This document shows, one piece after another, positions 9,145 through 17,113 of a DNA stretch of 64,000 bases. The notes beneath the pieces were generated by a model. That model made no database searches. It was not told the origin of the DNA and worked only from the letters and a program-made list of their open reading frames with translations. Positions within the stretch are counted from its first letter, which is position 1; every line of letters begins with the position of its first letter. This DNA is from Roseateles depolymerans (GTDB lineage: Bacteria; Pseudomonadota; Gammaproteobacteria; Burkholderiales; Burkholderiaceae_C), in contig NZ_QUMT01000003.1 of NCBI RefSeq assembly GCF_003387155.1, positions 1,080,233 through 1,144,232 of the forward strand, given 5' to 3'. Both the position numbers and the translations under genes were made by a program.

Positions 9145-9853
9145 GACGGGCTCCCAGCCAGCGGCGCTTCAGCGGGACGCGGGCGGTGGCCACGGGCGCG
9201 CTGCCGAAGAGGAAGCGCGTCCCCACCCACAGCAGCAGATGCCGCACGGCGATGCTCAGCATCAGGTACAGCGCGACCGCAATGAAGGTGGCCTCGAAAG
9301 CCCGGAAGTTGCGGCTGTGGATGAGGTTGGTGGCGTAGCTCAGCTCCTCGGTGGAGATCTGGCCGCAGACCGCCGTGCCCAGCATCACGATGATGATCTG
9401 GCTGGTCATGGCCGGCCACACCCGCTTGAAGGCAGGCGGCAAGACGACCCGCACAAAGGTCTGCACGGGACCCATGGCCAGGCTGTAGGCCGCTTCCCAT
9501 TGGCCCTTGGGCGTGGCCTGGATGCCGGCGCGCAGGATCTCGGTGCCATAGGCACCCAGGTTCAGCGTCATGGCGATGACCGAGGCGGTCGCGGGCGACA
9601 GCTTCACCCCCAGCGACGGCAGGCCGAAGAAGATGAAGAACAGCTGGACGATGAAGGGCGTGTTGCGCAGCAGCTCCACATAGACCGCGACGGCGTTGCC
9701 CAGCCCGCGAGGCCCGCAGGCACGGGCCCAGGCGCCCAGCGTGGCCGCCAGCAGCCCCAGCGGGACCGCCACCGCCGTCAGGCCGACGGTCCAGCCCAGG
9801 CCGCGCAGCAGCAGCGGCCATTCCATCAGCACGGCGCCGAAGTCGAACTCCAT
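9137..9853 (-). CDS. Polar amino-acid ABC transporter permease (HisQ-like)
   Basis: 238 residues with about five membrane helices and the EAA loop, of which WEAAYSLAMGPVQTFVRVVL is visible near residue 133. It lies 15 bp downstream of the binding-protein gene and overlaps the next permease gene by 8 bp. It is the partner of the permease encoded next and a core part of the same amino-acid importer. Confidence 0.92.
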   Translation of the reverse strand: MEFDFGAVLMEWPLLLRGLGWTVGLTAVAVPLGLLAATLGAWARACGPRGLGNAVAVYVELLRNTPFIVQLFFIFFGLPSLGVKLSPATASVIAMTLNLGAYGTEILRAGIQATPKGQWEAAYSLAMGPVQTFVRVVLPPAFKRVWPAMTSQIIIVMLGTAVCGQISTEELSYATNLIHSRNFRAFEATFIAVALYLMLSIAVRHLLLWVGTRFLFGSAPVATARVPLKRRWLGARHG

Positions 9854-9868
9854 CGCAGTGTCCCTGGC

Positions 9869-10717
9869 TCAGAGCGGCAGCTCGCCGGTGCCGCGTCCCA
9901 GCCACTTCTTCGACAGGGCCTCCAGCTCACCGGCCTGCTTGGCCGCGGCGATGATGCTGTTGACCTTGGCCAGCAGCGCATCCTCCCCCTTGGCCACGCC
10001 GACGTAGCAGGGGCTGTCCTTGAGCAGCAGCTTGTATTCGATGTTCAGGCCCGGGTTGCGCTGCATCAGGTTGGCCGCCACGGCGGCGCTGGTGGCCAGC
10101 ACCTGCGTCTGTCCGGCCGCGAACGCGGCGATGGTGGCGTTGTTGTCCTCGAAGCGCTTGAACTCCAGCGACGACGGGGCCACCTTGCCCAGTTCCTGGT
10201 CTTCCATCGCGCCGCGGGTCACGGCCACCGTCTTCCCGGCCAGGTCTGCAAAGGACTTGATGCTCAGGCTCTTGGGCGCAAACACCGCCTGGTAGAACGG
10301 CGCGTAGGCGGCGCTGAAGCTGATGACCTTCTCGCGCTCCGGGTTCTTGCCCAGGGAGGAAATGACGAGATCGGCCTTCTTCGTCTGCAGATACGGAATG
10401 CGGTTGGCGCTGGTCACCGGCAGCAGTTCCACCTTCACGCCCAGCTTGGCGGCAATCAGCTCGGCCATGGCGATGTCCAGGCCCTGCGGCTTCATGTCGG
10501 GGCCGACAAAGCCGTAGGGCGGATAGTCGGTCGGCACGGCGATGCGGATGGTCTTGGTCTTGGTGATGGTGTCCAGCGCTGTCTGGGCATGCGCCCCGGT
10601 CATGGCCAGACCCAGGCCCATGCCGGCGGCGGCGAGCAGCAGGCGACGGGTCACGGACGCAGGGCGTCGGGTCAGGGACAGGGAGGACGGACGGGCGCGG
10701 CGGGCGGCAAGGCTCAT
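9869..10717 (-). CDS. Periplasmic substrate-binding protein of the amino-acid ABC transporter
   Basis: 282 residues, family 3 solute-binding protein. The N-terminus has a long basic region and twin arginines before a hydrophobic stretch ending in GAHA-Q, so export could be Sec or Tat. The mature protein begins around TALDTITKTKTIRIAVPTDYPPYGF, and GLDIAMAELIAAKLG and ADLVISSLGKNPEREK are typical of amino-acid binders. The ATG overlaps the stop of the GntR gene (ATGA), with AGGAG upstream. The ligand is not identifiable with certainty. Confidence 0.92.
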   Translation of the reverse strand: MSLAARRARPSSLSLTRRPASVTRRLLLAAAGMGLGLAMTGAHAQTALDTITKTKTIRIAVPTDYPPYGFVGPDMKPQGLDIAMAELIAAKLGVKVELLPVTSANRIPYLQTKKADLVISSLGKNPEREKVISFSAAYAPFYQAVFAPKSLSIKSFADLAGKTVAVTRGAMEDQELGKVAPSSLEFKRFEDNNATIAAFAAGQTQVLATSAAVAANLMQRNPGLNIEYKLLLKDSPCYVGVAKGEDALLAKVNSIIAAAKQAGELEALSKKWLGRGTGELPL

Positions 10718-11577
10718 AACAAGGCTCCTAGGTAGGCGGCGGGGGGATCGTCTGCGTCGTTGGACGTCCGCGGGGAAAGAGGCGATGCGGACGAAGCGGA
10801 ACGGGGAGCGCGCGAGGAGCGCGAAGAGCGGGAAGCACGCGAAGAGCGGCCCTGTGGACTGGCGTCATCGGCCTCACCGGACGGCTGCGCCCCCGCACCC
10901 GGCACCGGGGCCAGGGCCTGGCGCAGCAGGTGCAGCGGATCGCTGTTGGCCGGCAGCTGCAGGCCTGCCTGGACGTGGGTCAGGTGGTCCGCCATCAGCG
11001 CCTCGGCCGCGGCGAGATCCCCGCGCTCCAGCGCATCCACGATGGCGACGTGCTCCTGGCAGGACTGCGCCGCATCATGCGAGGACTGATAGAGCATGGC
11101 GATCAGCGTCGTGCGGGCGGTGAAGTCGCGCAGGGTGTCGGCCAGCAGGCTGTTGCCCAGGCACTCGGCCAGGCAGACATGGAAGTCGCCCAGCAGGAAG
11201 CTGCGCGTGCCGACGTCGTCGCCACGCACCGCGGCATGCTCCTGCTGCAGATGGCCTCGCAAGCGAGCCAGCCCCATTGGATCCAGGCCGCCCTGCCCCT
11301 GTTGCCCACGGATGAGGCCCAGCTCGATGACCCGCCGGGCCTCGAAGGCTTCCCGGGCTTCCTCCTGGCTGGGCGCGATGAGGTACCACCCGCGACGTGC
11401 ACTGACGGTGACGATGCCGCGTGCCGCCAGTCGCGTCAGCGCCTCGCGGACGATGGTGCGGCTGCAGTCGAACAGCAGCGCCAGCTGTTGCTCACCCAGC
11501 CGGGTGGCTGGCGGCAGCTTCTGGGCCAGCACGGCTTCGATGATGCGCTGGCTGATGTCGGTGGCGGAGGTGCCCAT
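10714..11577 (-). CDS. GntR-family regulator with FCD ligand domain, first gene of the ABC operon
   Basis: 287 residues: a GntR winged helix (about 1-75), then an all-helical FCD ligand-binding domain (about 80-215). A further 60-odd residues form a Ser/Arg/Ala/Pro-rich low-complexity tail, unusual for the family, which normally ends near residue 230. The gene overlaps the binding-protein start by 4 bp (ATGA), so the tail keeps translation coupled to the transporter. It probably senses the transported amino acid or a metabolite and controls its own operon; a candidate operator lies about 42 bp upstream. Confidence 0.9.
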   Translation of the reverse strand: MGTSATDISQRIIEAVLAQKLPPATRLGEQQLALLFDCSRTIVREALTRLAARGIVTVSARRGWYLIAPSQEEAREAFEARRVIELGLIRGQQGQGGLDPMGLARLRGHLQQEHAAVRGDDVGTRSFLLGDFHVCLAECLGNSLLADTLRDFTARTTLIAMLYQSSHDAAQSCQEHVAIVDALERGDLAAAEALMADHLTHVQAGLQLPANSDPLHLLRQALAPVPGAGAQPSGEADDASPQGRSSRASRSSRSSRAPRSASSASPLSPRTSNDADDPPAAYLGALL

Positions 11578-11618
11578 GCCACAGGCTTTGCAGCTTCCGT
11601 GCCAGGGCGTTCATCTGT

Positions 11619-11630
11619 CTTGTATGCAAG
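11619..11630. promoter_or_regulatory. Candidate GntR/FCD operator upstream of the transporter operon
   Basis: The palindrome CTTGTATGCAAG (CTTG, four-base centre, CAAG) lies 42 bp before the gntR-family start. FCD-type GntR proteins commonly bind TTGTAT-N-like short palindromes. The assignment is inferred from position and sequence style. Confidence 0.45.
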
Positions 11631-11721
11631 CGATGCGCACAGGCTTGGTGTGCGGGGCCTGCGATTCGGGGGGTTCCGGCCCAACGCGGGGCGCGGGGAT
11701 GCACTGGGGCGGTGCCGGCGA

Positions 11722-12582
11722 TCAGCCGTCCACCCGCATCGAATAGTCGATGGCCTTCACATCCTTGGTCAGGCGGCCCACCGAGATGCGGTCCACGCCG
11801 GTAGCGGCAATCCAGCGCAATTGATCCAGCGCAACGCCGCCGGAGACCTCCAGCAGCGCACGGCCTGCCGTCAGGGCCACGGCCTCGCGCATCATCGGCT
11901 CGCTGAAGTTGTCCAGCAGCACGCTGACCGCGCCGGCCGCCAGCGCCTCGCGCAGCTGGTCCAGGGTTTCCACCTCGACCTGGATGGTCACGCCGGCCTG
12001 CAGGGCCTGGGCCTGCTGCAGGGCCTGGGTGACCCCGCCCGCCGCGGCGATGTGGTTTTCCTTGATGAGGATGCCGTCATACAGCGCCAGTCGCTGGTTG
12101 GCGCCGCCGCCCACCCGCACCGCATATTTCTGCGCCAGGCGCAGGCCGGGCAGGGTCTTGCGCGTGTCCAGCACCACGCAGCCCCGGGGATTGGGGCTGG
12201 CGCCCTCGATCGCCCGCGCATGGGTGCGGGTGACGGTGGCGGTGGCGGAGAGCAGCTGCAGGAAGTTCAGCGCCGGACGCTCGGCGGACAGCAGGGATCG
12301 GCCGTCCGCCTCGATCCGGCAGACCACCGTGTCCGCCGCCATGTCCGCCCCTTCGTCATACAGCCATTCAATCCGGCTGCCGGCGTCGAGCTGGCGGAAG
12401 ACGCCTTCGAACCAGTCGCGGCCACACAGCACCGCCGCTTCACGCACCCGCACATGGGCGCGGACCGGCCGGTCGGCCGGCACCAGGCGGGCCGTCCAGT
12501 CGGCAAGGCCGATGTCCTCGAACAGGGCGTCGCGGATGTTGCGCGCGCGGGCTTCTTCCAGGCTCTCGTTATGGTCAAACAT
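11722..12582 (-). CDS. nadC: Nicotinate-nucleotide pyrophosphorylase (quinolinate phosphoribosyltransferase)
   Basis: 286 residues, the normal length. It converts quinolinate and PRPP to nicotinate mononucleotide, CO2 and PPi in de novo NAD synthesis. Recognisable blocks are LDTRKTLPGLRLAQKYAVRVGG (residues about 140-161, broken by one typical Lys/Arg cluster), NQRLALYDGILIKENH and VEVETLDQL, and LLEVSGGVALDQL near the C-terminus. It is encoded 39 bp downstream of the fumarylacetoacetate-hydrolase-family gene on the same strand; nadA and nadB are not in this window. Confidence 0.93.
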   Translation of the reverse strand: MFDHNESLEEARARNIRDALFEDIGLADWTARLVPADRPVRAHVRVREAAVLCGRDWFEGVFRQLDAGSRIEWLYDEGADMAADTVVCRIEADGRSLLSAERPALNFLQLLSATATVTRTHARAIEGASPNPRGCVVLDTRKTLPGLRLAQKYAVRVGGGANQRLALYDGILIKENHIAAAGGVTQALQQAQALQAGVTIQVEVETLDQLREALAAGAVSVLLDNFSEPMMREAVALTAGRALLEVSGGVALDQLRWIAATGVDRISVGRLTKDVKAIDYSMRVDG

Positions 12583-12621
12583 GGCGGGCTTCAGCGGTTC
12601 TGGTCTTGCGGTCGGCGCGCC

Positions 12622-13320
12622 TTATTCGGCCTCGCCGATGGTGATCTGCAGCGTGCCGAAGCCTTCGATCACGCCTTCGATCACATCCCCCGGCTTCACC
12701 GGGCCGACCCCTTCGGGCGTGCCGGTGTAGATCAGGTCGCCCGGTTCCAGGTGATAGAACTGCGACAGGTTGGCCACCAGCTCGGGAATGCTCCAGATCA
12801 TGTCGGACAGGTCGCCGCGCTGCTTCTCCGTGCCGTTCACGCTCAGGGTGATGGCGCCGGACTTGAGCTCGCCCAGCTCGCTGCGCGGCACCAGCGGGGT
12901 GATGACGGCGGAGTGCTCGAAACCCTTGCCCAGGTCCCAGGGGCGGCCGATGGCCTTGGCCTCGTTCTGCAGGTCGCGGCGGGTCATGTCCAGGCCCGCG
13001 GCATAACCCCAGACGGCGTCGCCCGCCTGCTCCGGCGTGGCGCGGAACACGGGTTTGCCGATGGCCACCACGAGTTCCATCTCATAGTGCAGGTTCTTGG
13101 TGCCGGGCGCGTAGGGAATGGAGCCGCCCGACGGCGCCAGCGCGCTGGCCGGCTTGGTGAAGTAGAACGGCGGTTCACGGTCCGGGTCGCTCCCCATCTC
13201 CCGGGCGTGTGCGGCGTAGTTGCGGCCCACGCAGAAGATGCGGCTGACGGCGTAACGGGCATCGGTGCCGCGCACGGCCACGGCGGCCTGCGGGGCGGGG
13301 GGGAAGATGTAGGAGCTCAT
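12622..13320 (-). CDS. Fumarylacetoacetate hydrolase family protein
   Basis: 232 residues from the chosen ATG at 13320 (MSSYIFPPAPQ); an upstream ATG at 13392 adds a basic leader absent from the family. It has the single-domain FAH fold with FCVGRNYAAHAREMG (about 29-43), the metal-ligand block HYEMELVVAIG (about 81-91), AAGLDMTRRDLQ and a C-terminal DLIYTGTPEGVGPVKPGD. Members are acylpyruvases, oxaloacetate decarboxylases or isomerase/hydrolases of aromatic breakdown; an FAHD1-like acylpyruvase role fits the size, but the substrate is not certain. Probably co-transcribed with nadC. Confidence 0.88.
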   Translation of the reverse strand: MSSYIFPPAPQAAVAVRGTDARYAVSRIFCVGRNYAAHAREMGSDPDREPPFYFTKPASALAPSGGSIPYAPGTKNLHYEMELVVAIGKPVFRATPEQAGDAVWGYAAGLDMTRRDLQNEAKAIGRPWDLGKGFEHSAVITPLVPRSELGELKSGAITLSVNGTEKQRGDLSDMIWSIPELVANLSQFYHLEPGDLIYTGTPEGVGPVKPGDVIEGVIEGFGTLQITIGEAE

Positions 13321-13421
13321 GGCTGGACGGTGGTGTGGAGGGTGGAAACCAAACGTTCGAAAGCACGAACCCGTGCAGCATAACCTTGGCAAAAGCGGGC
13401 CACGTTGCTAGGGTTGCGGCC

Positions 13422-14693
13422 ATGTTTGAAGCCCGCCCCGCCGGCCAGCGCCTGGCCGTCCTGACGAGTGCCCTGTTGCTGGCCGCCTGTGCCAGCCGTG
13501 CTCCTGCCCCTGCCGACCGCTCCGCCACGTCGGCGCTCGGCACTCCCAAAGTGACCCAGTGGCCGTCCAAGGATGGTCCCGAAGCGGTGGTGCCGGCCGA
13601 CCTGGACAAGCTGCCGGACGCCCTGCCCCGCCTCGAAAGCATCCGCAAAGGCGGCCCCAACAAACCCTATGCCGTCGCCGGCCAACGCTACCAGCCGCTG
13701 ACCGATGACGACCCGCTGGTGCAGCGCGGGCTGGCGTCCTGGTATGGACGCAAGTTCCATGGCCGGCCCACCGCCAGCGGCGAGCTCTACAACATGTATG
13801 CGATGACGGCCGCGCATCCGACCATGCCGATTCCGAGCTATGCCCGGGTGCGCAACCCCAAAAACGGCAAGGAAGTCATTGTGCGGATCAATGACCGGGG
13901 GCCGTTTCACAGCAGCCGCATCATCGACCTGAGCTACACCGCCGCCCTGAAGCTGGACCTGCTGCGCGGGGTGGCGGAGGTGGAGGTCGAGCGCATCACC
14001 TATGAGGACATCCGCACCGGCGCCTGGCTGCGCGGCAAGGAAGCGCCGGCACAGCCCGGGGACCGGACCCTTCCGCAGGCACCGCTGTATGCGGCGGCGA
14101 CGCCCAACGGGGCGCCTGAAGTCACCACGGGTGCCCAGATGCGGGACACGGACCCGGCCGCCGGGACAACGGCTGGAACACGCGGCGGTGCGTTGCGGCC
14201 ATCCCCGACCCTTCCTGCGGCCGGAACCTCCAGGTCGGTCGCCACCAGCGCTGCGACCACCCCGGTGAGCGCCAGCGCCGGCATGGTGCCGATCCCCGTG
14301 GTGGCCCTGCCGCCCGGCACGGACCTGGACAGCCGCCGCGACCTGCCCGCGTCCGCCGCATCGGCCCCATCAACGCCGCCCACCGCCGTCGCGCAGAGCG
14401 ATGTCTCGGCCTCCCCCAGTCCAGACGCCGCCGTCCCGGCCATGAAACTGGCCGCCGCCCCCGGCTTCTGGCTGCAGCTGGGCGCCTTTTCCCGCCTGGA
14501 AGGCGCGGAAACCCTGCGCGAGCAGTTCACCCGGAACCTGGACTGGATGGCCCCGATGCTGACCATCTTCAAGGACAAGCAGTTGCACCGCCTCCAGGCC
14601 GGTCCCTTCAACAGCCGGGAAGATGCCCGGGCCGCCGCCGACAAGGTGCGCACGGCCATGGCGCTGACGCCGGTGCTGGTCGAGCGGCGCTAA
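13422..14693 (+). CDS. rlpA: RlpA-family septal-ring lytic transglycosylase lipoprotein with SPOR domain
   Basis: 423 residues. The start at 13422 puts a lipoprotein signal in place with lipobox LLLAAC (Cys about residue 22). The double-psi beta-barrel follows (about 100-190), with GLASWYGRKFHGRPTASGE and NDRGPFHSSRIIDLSYTAA carrying the conserved residues. A long Ala/Pro/Thr linker leads to a C-terminal SPOR domain (about 345-423, starting near FWLQLGAFSRLEGAE). RlpA cleaves glycan strands lacking stem peptides and is recruited to the septum by SPOR. It is divergent from the FAH gene. Confidence 0.92.
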   Translation: MFEARPAGQRLAVLTSALLLAACASRAPAPADRSATSALGTPKVTQWPSKDGPEAVVPADLDKLPDALPRLESIRKGGPNKPYAVAGQRYQPLTDDDPLVQRGLASWYGRKFHGRPTASGELYNMYAMTAAHPTMPIPSYARVRNPKNGKEVIVRINDRGPFHSSRIIDLSYTAALKLDLLRGVAEVEVERITYEDIRTGAWLRGKEAPAQPGDRTLPQAPLYAAATPNGAPEVTTGAQMRDTDPAAGTTAGTRGGALRPSPTLPAAGTSRSVATSAATTPVSASAGMVPIPVVALPPGTDLDSRRDLPASAASAPSTPPTAVAQSDVSASPSPDAAVPAMKLAAAPGFWLQLGAFSRLEGAETLREQFTRNLDWMAPMLTIFKDKQLHRLQAGPFNSREDARAAADKVRTAMALTPVLVERR

Positions 14694-14738
14694 CCCCCCG
14701 GACGGGGGACGCGATTGTGCGCAGGGGTGCGCTTTGCG

Positions 14739-15899
14739 ATGATGCCGCCAATGCCTGCCCTGGACGCCGCCACCCTCCTGATGGTGCTCACCATGGTCGA
14801 CGGCTTCGCCTGCGTGGTGTGGCTGCTGCTGGGTGAGGTTCTGCGCATCGCACCCGGGGCTGCGCGGCGCGTGGCCCTGCACCACGGCCTGCTGGTGCTG
14901 GCCTGGTGGCCCACGCTGCCGGACTGGACCGAGCCGGTGCTCAGCCTGCCGCTCTCGCTGGTCTGTGCCGGCTTGCTGACCGCCGGGGTGCGGGGCCTGA
15001 TGCGACTGCAGCACGGTCTGAACGACGTCATCGCCGTCGTGGTGCTGGGGCTGGTCGTCCAGGCGCTGGTCTATCCGGACCTCAACACCGCCCGGGCGGT
15101 GCTCAACCTGGGCTCCTGCACGCTGGCGCTGATGGCGGTGGCGGACATCCTGCGCGGCACCGGCTTTCGCTTCGGCGTCACTGGCCTGCTGGTGCTCCCC
15201 TATCTCGTGCTGGCCGGCGCAGGCCTCTGGCGCGCTGGCGGCCTGCTGGGCTGGATGCCGGCCGGCATGGGCCTGCAGGGCCTGTCCTACAACGCGCCGC
15301 TGGCGCTGCTGCGGCTGGTGGTGAACCTGGGCGTGACCACCGGGCTGGTGGCCCTGGTGCTGCAGCGGCTGATCGCCCGGGTGCGGCACCTCACCCGCCG
15401 GGACCCGCTGACCGGGCTGCTCAACCGCCGCGCCCTGGAGGAACAGCTCCAGCGCCTGCAGGCGCAGGTGGACCGCGGCCGCACGCATGCCCTGCTGATC
15501 CTGGACGTGGACCACTTCAAGCGCATCAACGACGAACTGGGTCATGCGGGCGGTGATGCGGCCCTGCGTCACCTGGCCCAGGTGCTGGGCGAAGCGCTGC
15601 GCACCACCGACAACTTCGGCCGGCTCGGCGGCGAGGAATTCGCGGTGCTGATGCCCGACACCGACGAGCCCGGCGCCGTGCTGGTGGCCGAGCGGCTGCG
15701 CCGGCTGCTGCAGGAGCGGCCGCTGACCTGGGAAGACAAGATCTGGCCGATGAGCGCCAGCATCGGCGTGGCCGCCATGCGGCAGCAGGACCCGCACGGA
15801 CGCGATGCACTGGCGCGGGCCGACGCCGCCATGTACGCCGCCAAGGCCGCTGGGCGCAACCGGGTGCAGCGCGCGACCGTCGCGAGGGTGGCGGCATGA
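14739..15899 (+). CDS. Membrane diguanylate cyclase (GGEEF)
   Basis: 386 residues from ATG 14739, which has AGGGGTG about ten bases upstream. The N-terminal half consists of about six membrane helices with no known ligand motif. The C-terminal GGDEF domain starts at DPLTGLLNRRALEE, with LDVDHFKRINDELGH, catalytic GGEEF and RTTD five residues before it (inhibitory-site form). It overlaps by 4 bp (ATGA) a second cyclase of the same architecture, so the pair is co-translated and is likely a duplication. Confidence 0.9.
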   Translation: MMPPMPALDAATLLMVLTMVDGFACVVWLLLGEVLRIAPGAARRVALHHGLLVLAWWPTLPDWTEPVLSLPLSLVCAGLLTAGVRGLMRLQHGLNDVIAVVVLGLVVQALVYPDLNTARAVLNLGSCTLALMAVADILRGTGFRFGVTGLLVLPYLVLAGAGLWRAGGLLGWMPAGMGLQGLSYNAPLALLRLVVNLGVTTGLVALVLQRLIARVRHLTRRDPLTGLLNRRALEEQLQRLQAQVDRGRTHALLILDVDHFKRINDELGHAGGDAALRHLAQVLGEALRTTDNFGRLGGEEFAVLMPDTDEPGAVLVAERLRRLLQERPLTWEDKIWPMSASIGVAAMRQQDPHGRDALARADAAMYAAKAAGRNRVQRATVARVAA

Positions 15900-17113
15900 C
15901 GTCCAGCGATCCGGTCACCCTGGTCGCCGCCCTGCTGGCGGTGATGAGCGTGGCCACGGTCATCTGGCTGCTGATTGCGGCGGGGATGCGGGAATGCTCC
16001 TCCGCCTGCCTGTGCCTGGCCGGGGCCAATGCGCTGCAGGCCCTGGCCCTGGTGCTGCGGTGGATGCCCGAATCGCAGCTGCACACGCCGGCCCTGGTAT
16101 CGCATGGGCTGCTGCTGGGGGCCTTTGCCCTGCTGCATCTGTCGGTGCCGCTGATGGACGAGCAGCCGACCCGCTGGCCGCTGCTGCTGGCCGCACTGGC
16201 GATCGTGGTGGCGCTGCTGACGCAGCTGCCGACCGGCCCCAGCCATGTCACGCACCATCTGGTGGTCAACGGCACCGGCGGCCTGCTGTGCTTCCTGGCT
16301 GCACGCAACACGGCCCGCCTGCTGCGGGCGCGCGAGCTGCGGCCGGCCATCTGCCTGATTTTCGGCCTGCCCTTCATCGTGATCGGCGGGCTGCTGCTGG
16401 CCCGGCCGCTGGCCACCTTGTGGATGCCGGACGTGCCGGCCTCGCTGGACACCCGCGGCGCCTTCAACGGGGTGTGGCTGTGGACCGCCCTGGTCATGAC
16501 ACTCACGGTCAACGGCACGCTGGCCTTCCTGCTGATGCTCAAGCTGGTGCTGCAGATCCGCCGGCTCACCCTGCGCGACCCGCTGACCGATGCGCTGAAC
16601 CGTCGCGCGATGGCCGAGGCCATGGCCGCCGAACATCAGCGGGTGCGGCGCGGCCACACCTATGCCCTGGTGCTGCTGGACATGGACCGCTTCAAGCAGC
16701 TGAACGACACTCTGGGCCATGCGGCCGGCGATGCCGCGCTCAAGACCCTGGTGGACCTGCTCAAGCCCTGCCTGCGGGAAGTGGACCTGCTCGGGCGCCT
16801 GGGCGGCGAGGAGTTCTGTGCCCTGCTGCCCTACACCGGTGTGGCCGGCGCGGCGCTGGTGGCCGAGCGTATGCGCCATCTGCTGGAGCGCAGCGAATTC
16901 CAATGGAACGGACAGTCCTGGCCGCTGAGCGCGAGCTTTGGCATCACCGAGTCGGTGCCGGGCGACAGTGATCCGACCGAAGTGCTGCGCCGCGCCGATG
17001 AAGCGCTGTACCGGGCGAAAGCCCAGGGGCGCAACCTGGTCCAGGCCGTGGAAGCGGCCGACCAGCGGCCGCGCCCGGTTGCCTCAGGCCAGGGCGACCC
17101 GATTGCGTCCTAG
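15896..17113 (+). CDS. Membrane diguanylate cyclase (GGEEF), tandem partner
   Basis: 405 residues with the same layout as the gene before: about six or seven helices (residues 5-215), then DPLTDALNRRAMAEA, LDMDRFKQLNDTLGH and catalytic GGEEF with REVD five residues upstream. The start codon overlaps the stop of the preceding cyclase (ATGA). The last 30 bp overlap the end of a third, convergent cyclase gene. Expected to make c-di-GMP; the membrane part may sense a membrane or redox signal, but nothing identifies it. Confidence 0.9.
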   Translation: MTSSDPVTLVAALLAVMSVATVIWLLIAAGMRECSSACLCLAGANALQALALVLRWMPESQLHTPALVSHGLLLGAFALLHLSVPLMDEQPTRWPLLLAALAIVVALLTQLPTGPSHVTHHLVVNGTGGLLCFLAARNTARLLRARELRPAICLIFGLPFIVIGGLLLARPLATLWMPDVPASLDTRGAFNGVWLWTALVMTLTVNGTLAFLLMLKLVLQIRRLTLRDPLTDALNRRAMAEAMAAEHQRVRRGHTYALVLLDMDRFKQLNDTLGHAAGDAALKTLVDLLKPCLREVDLLGRLGGEEFCALLPYTGVAGAALVAERMRHLLERSEFQWNGQSWPLSASFGITESVPGDSDPTEVLRRADEALYRAKAQGRNLVQAVEAADQRPRPVASGQGDPIAS

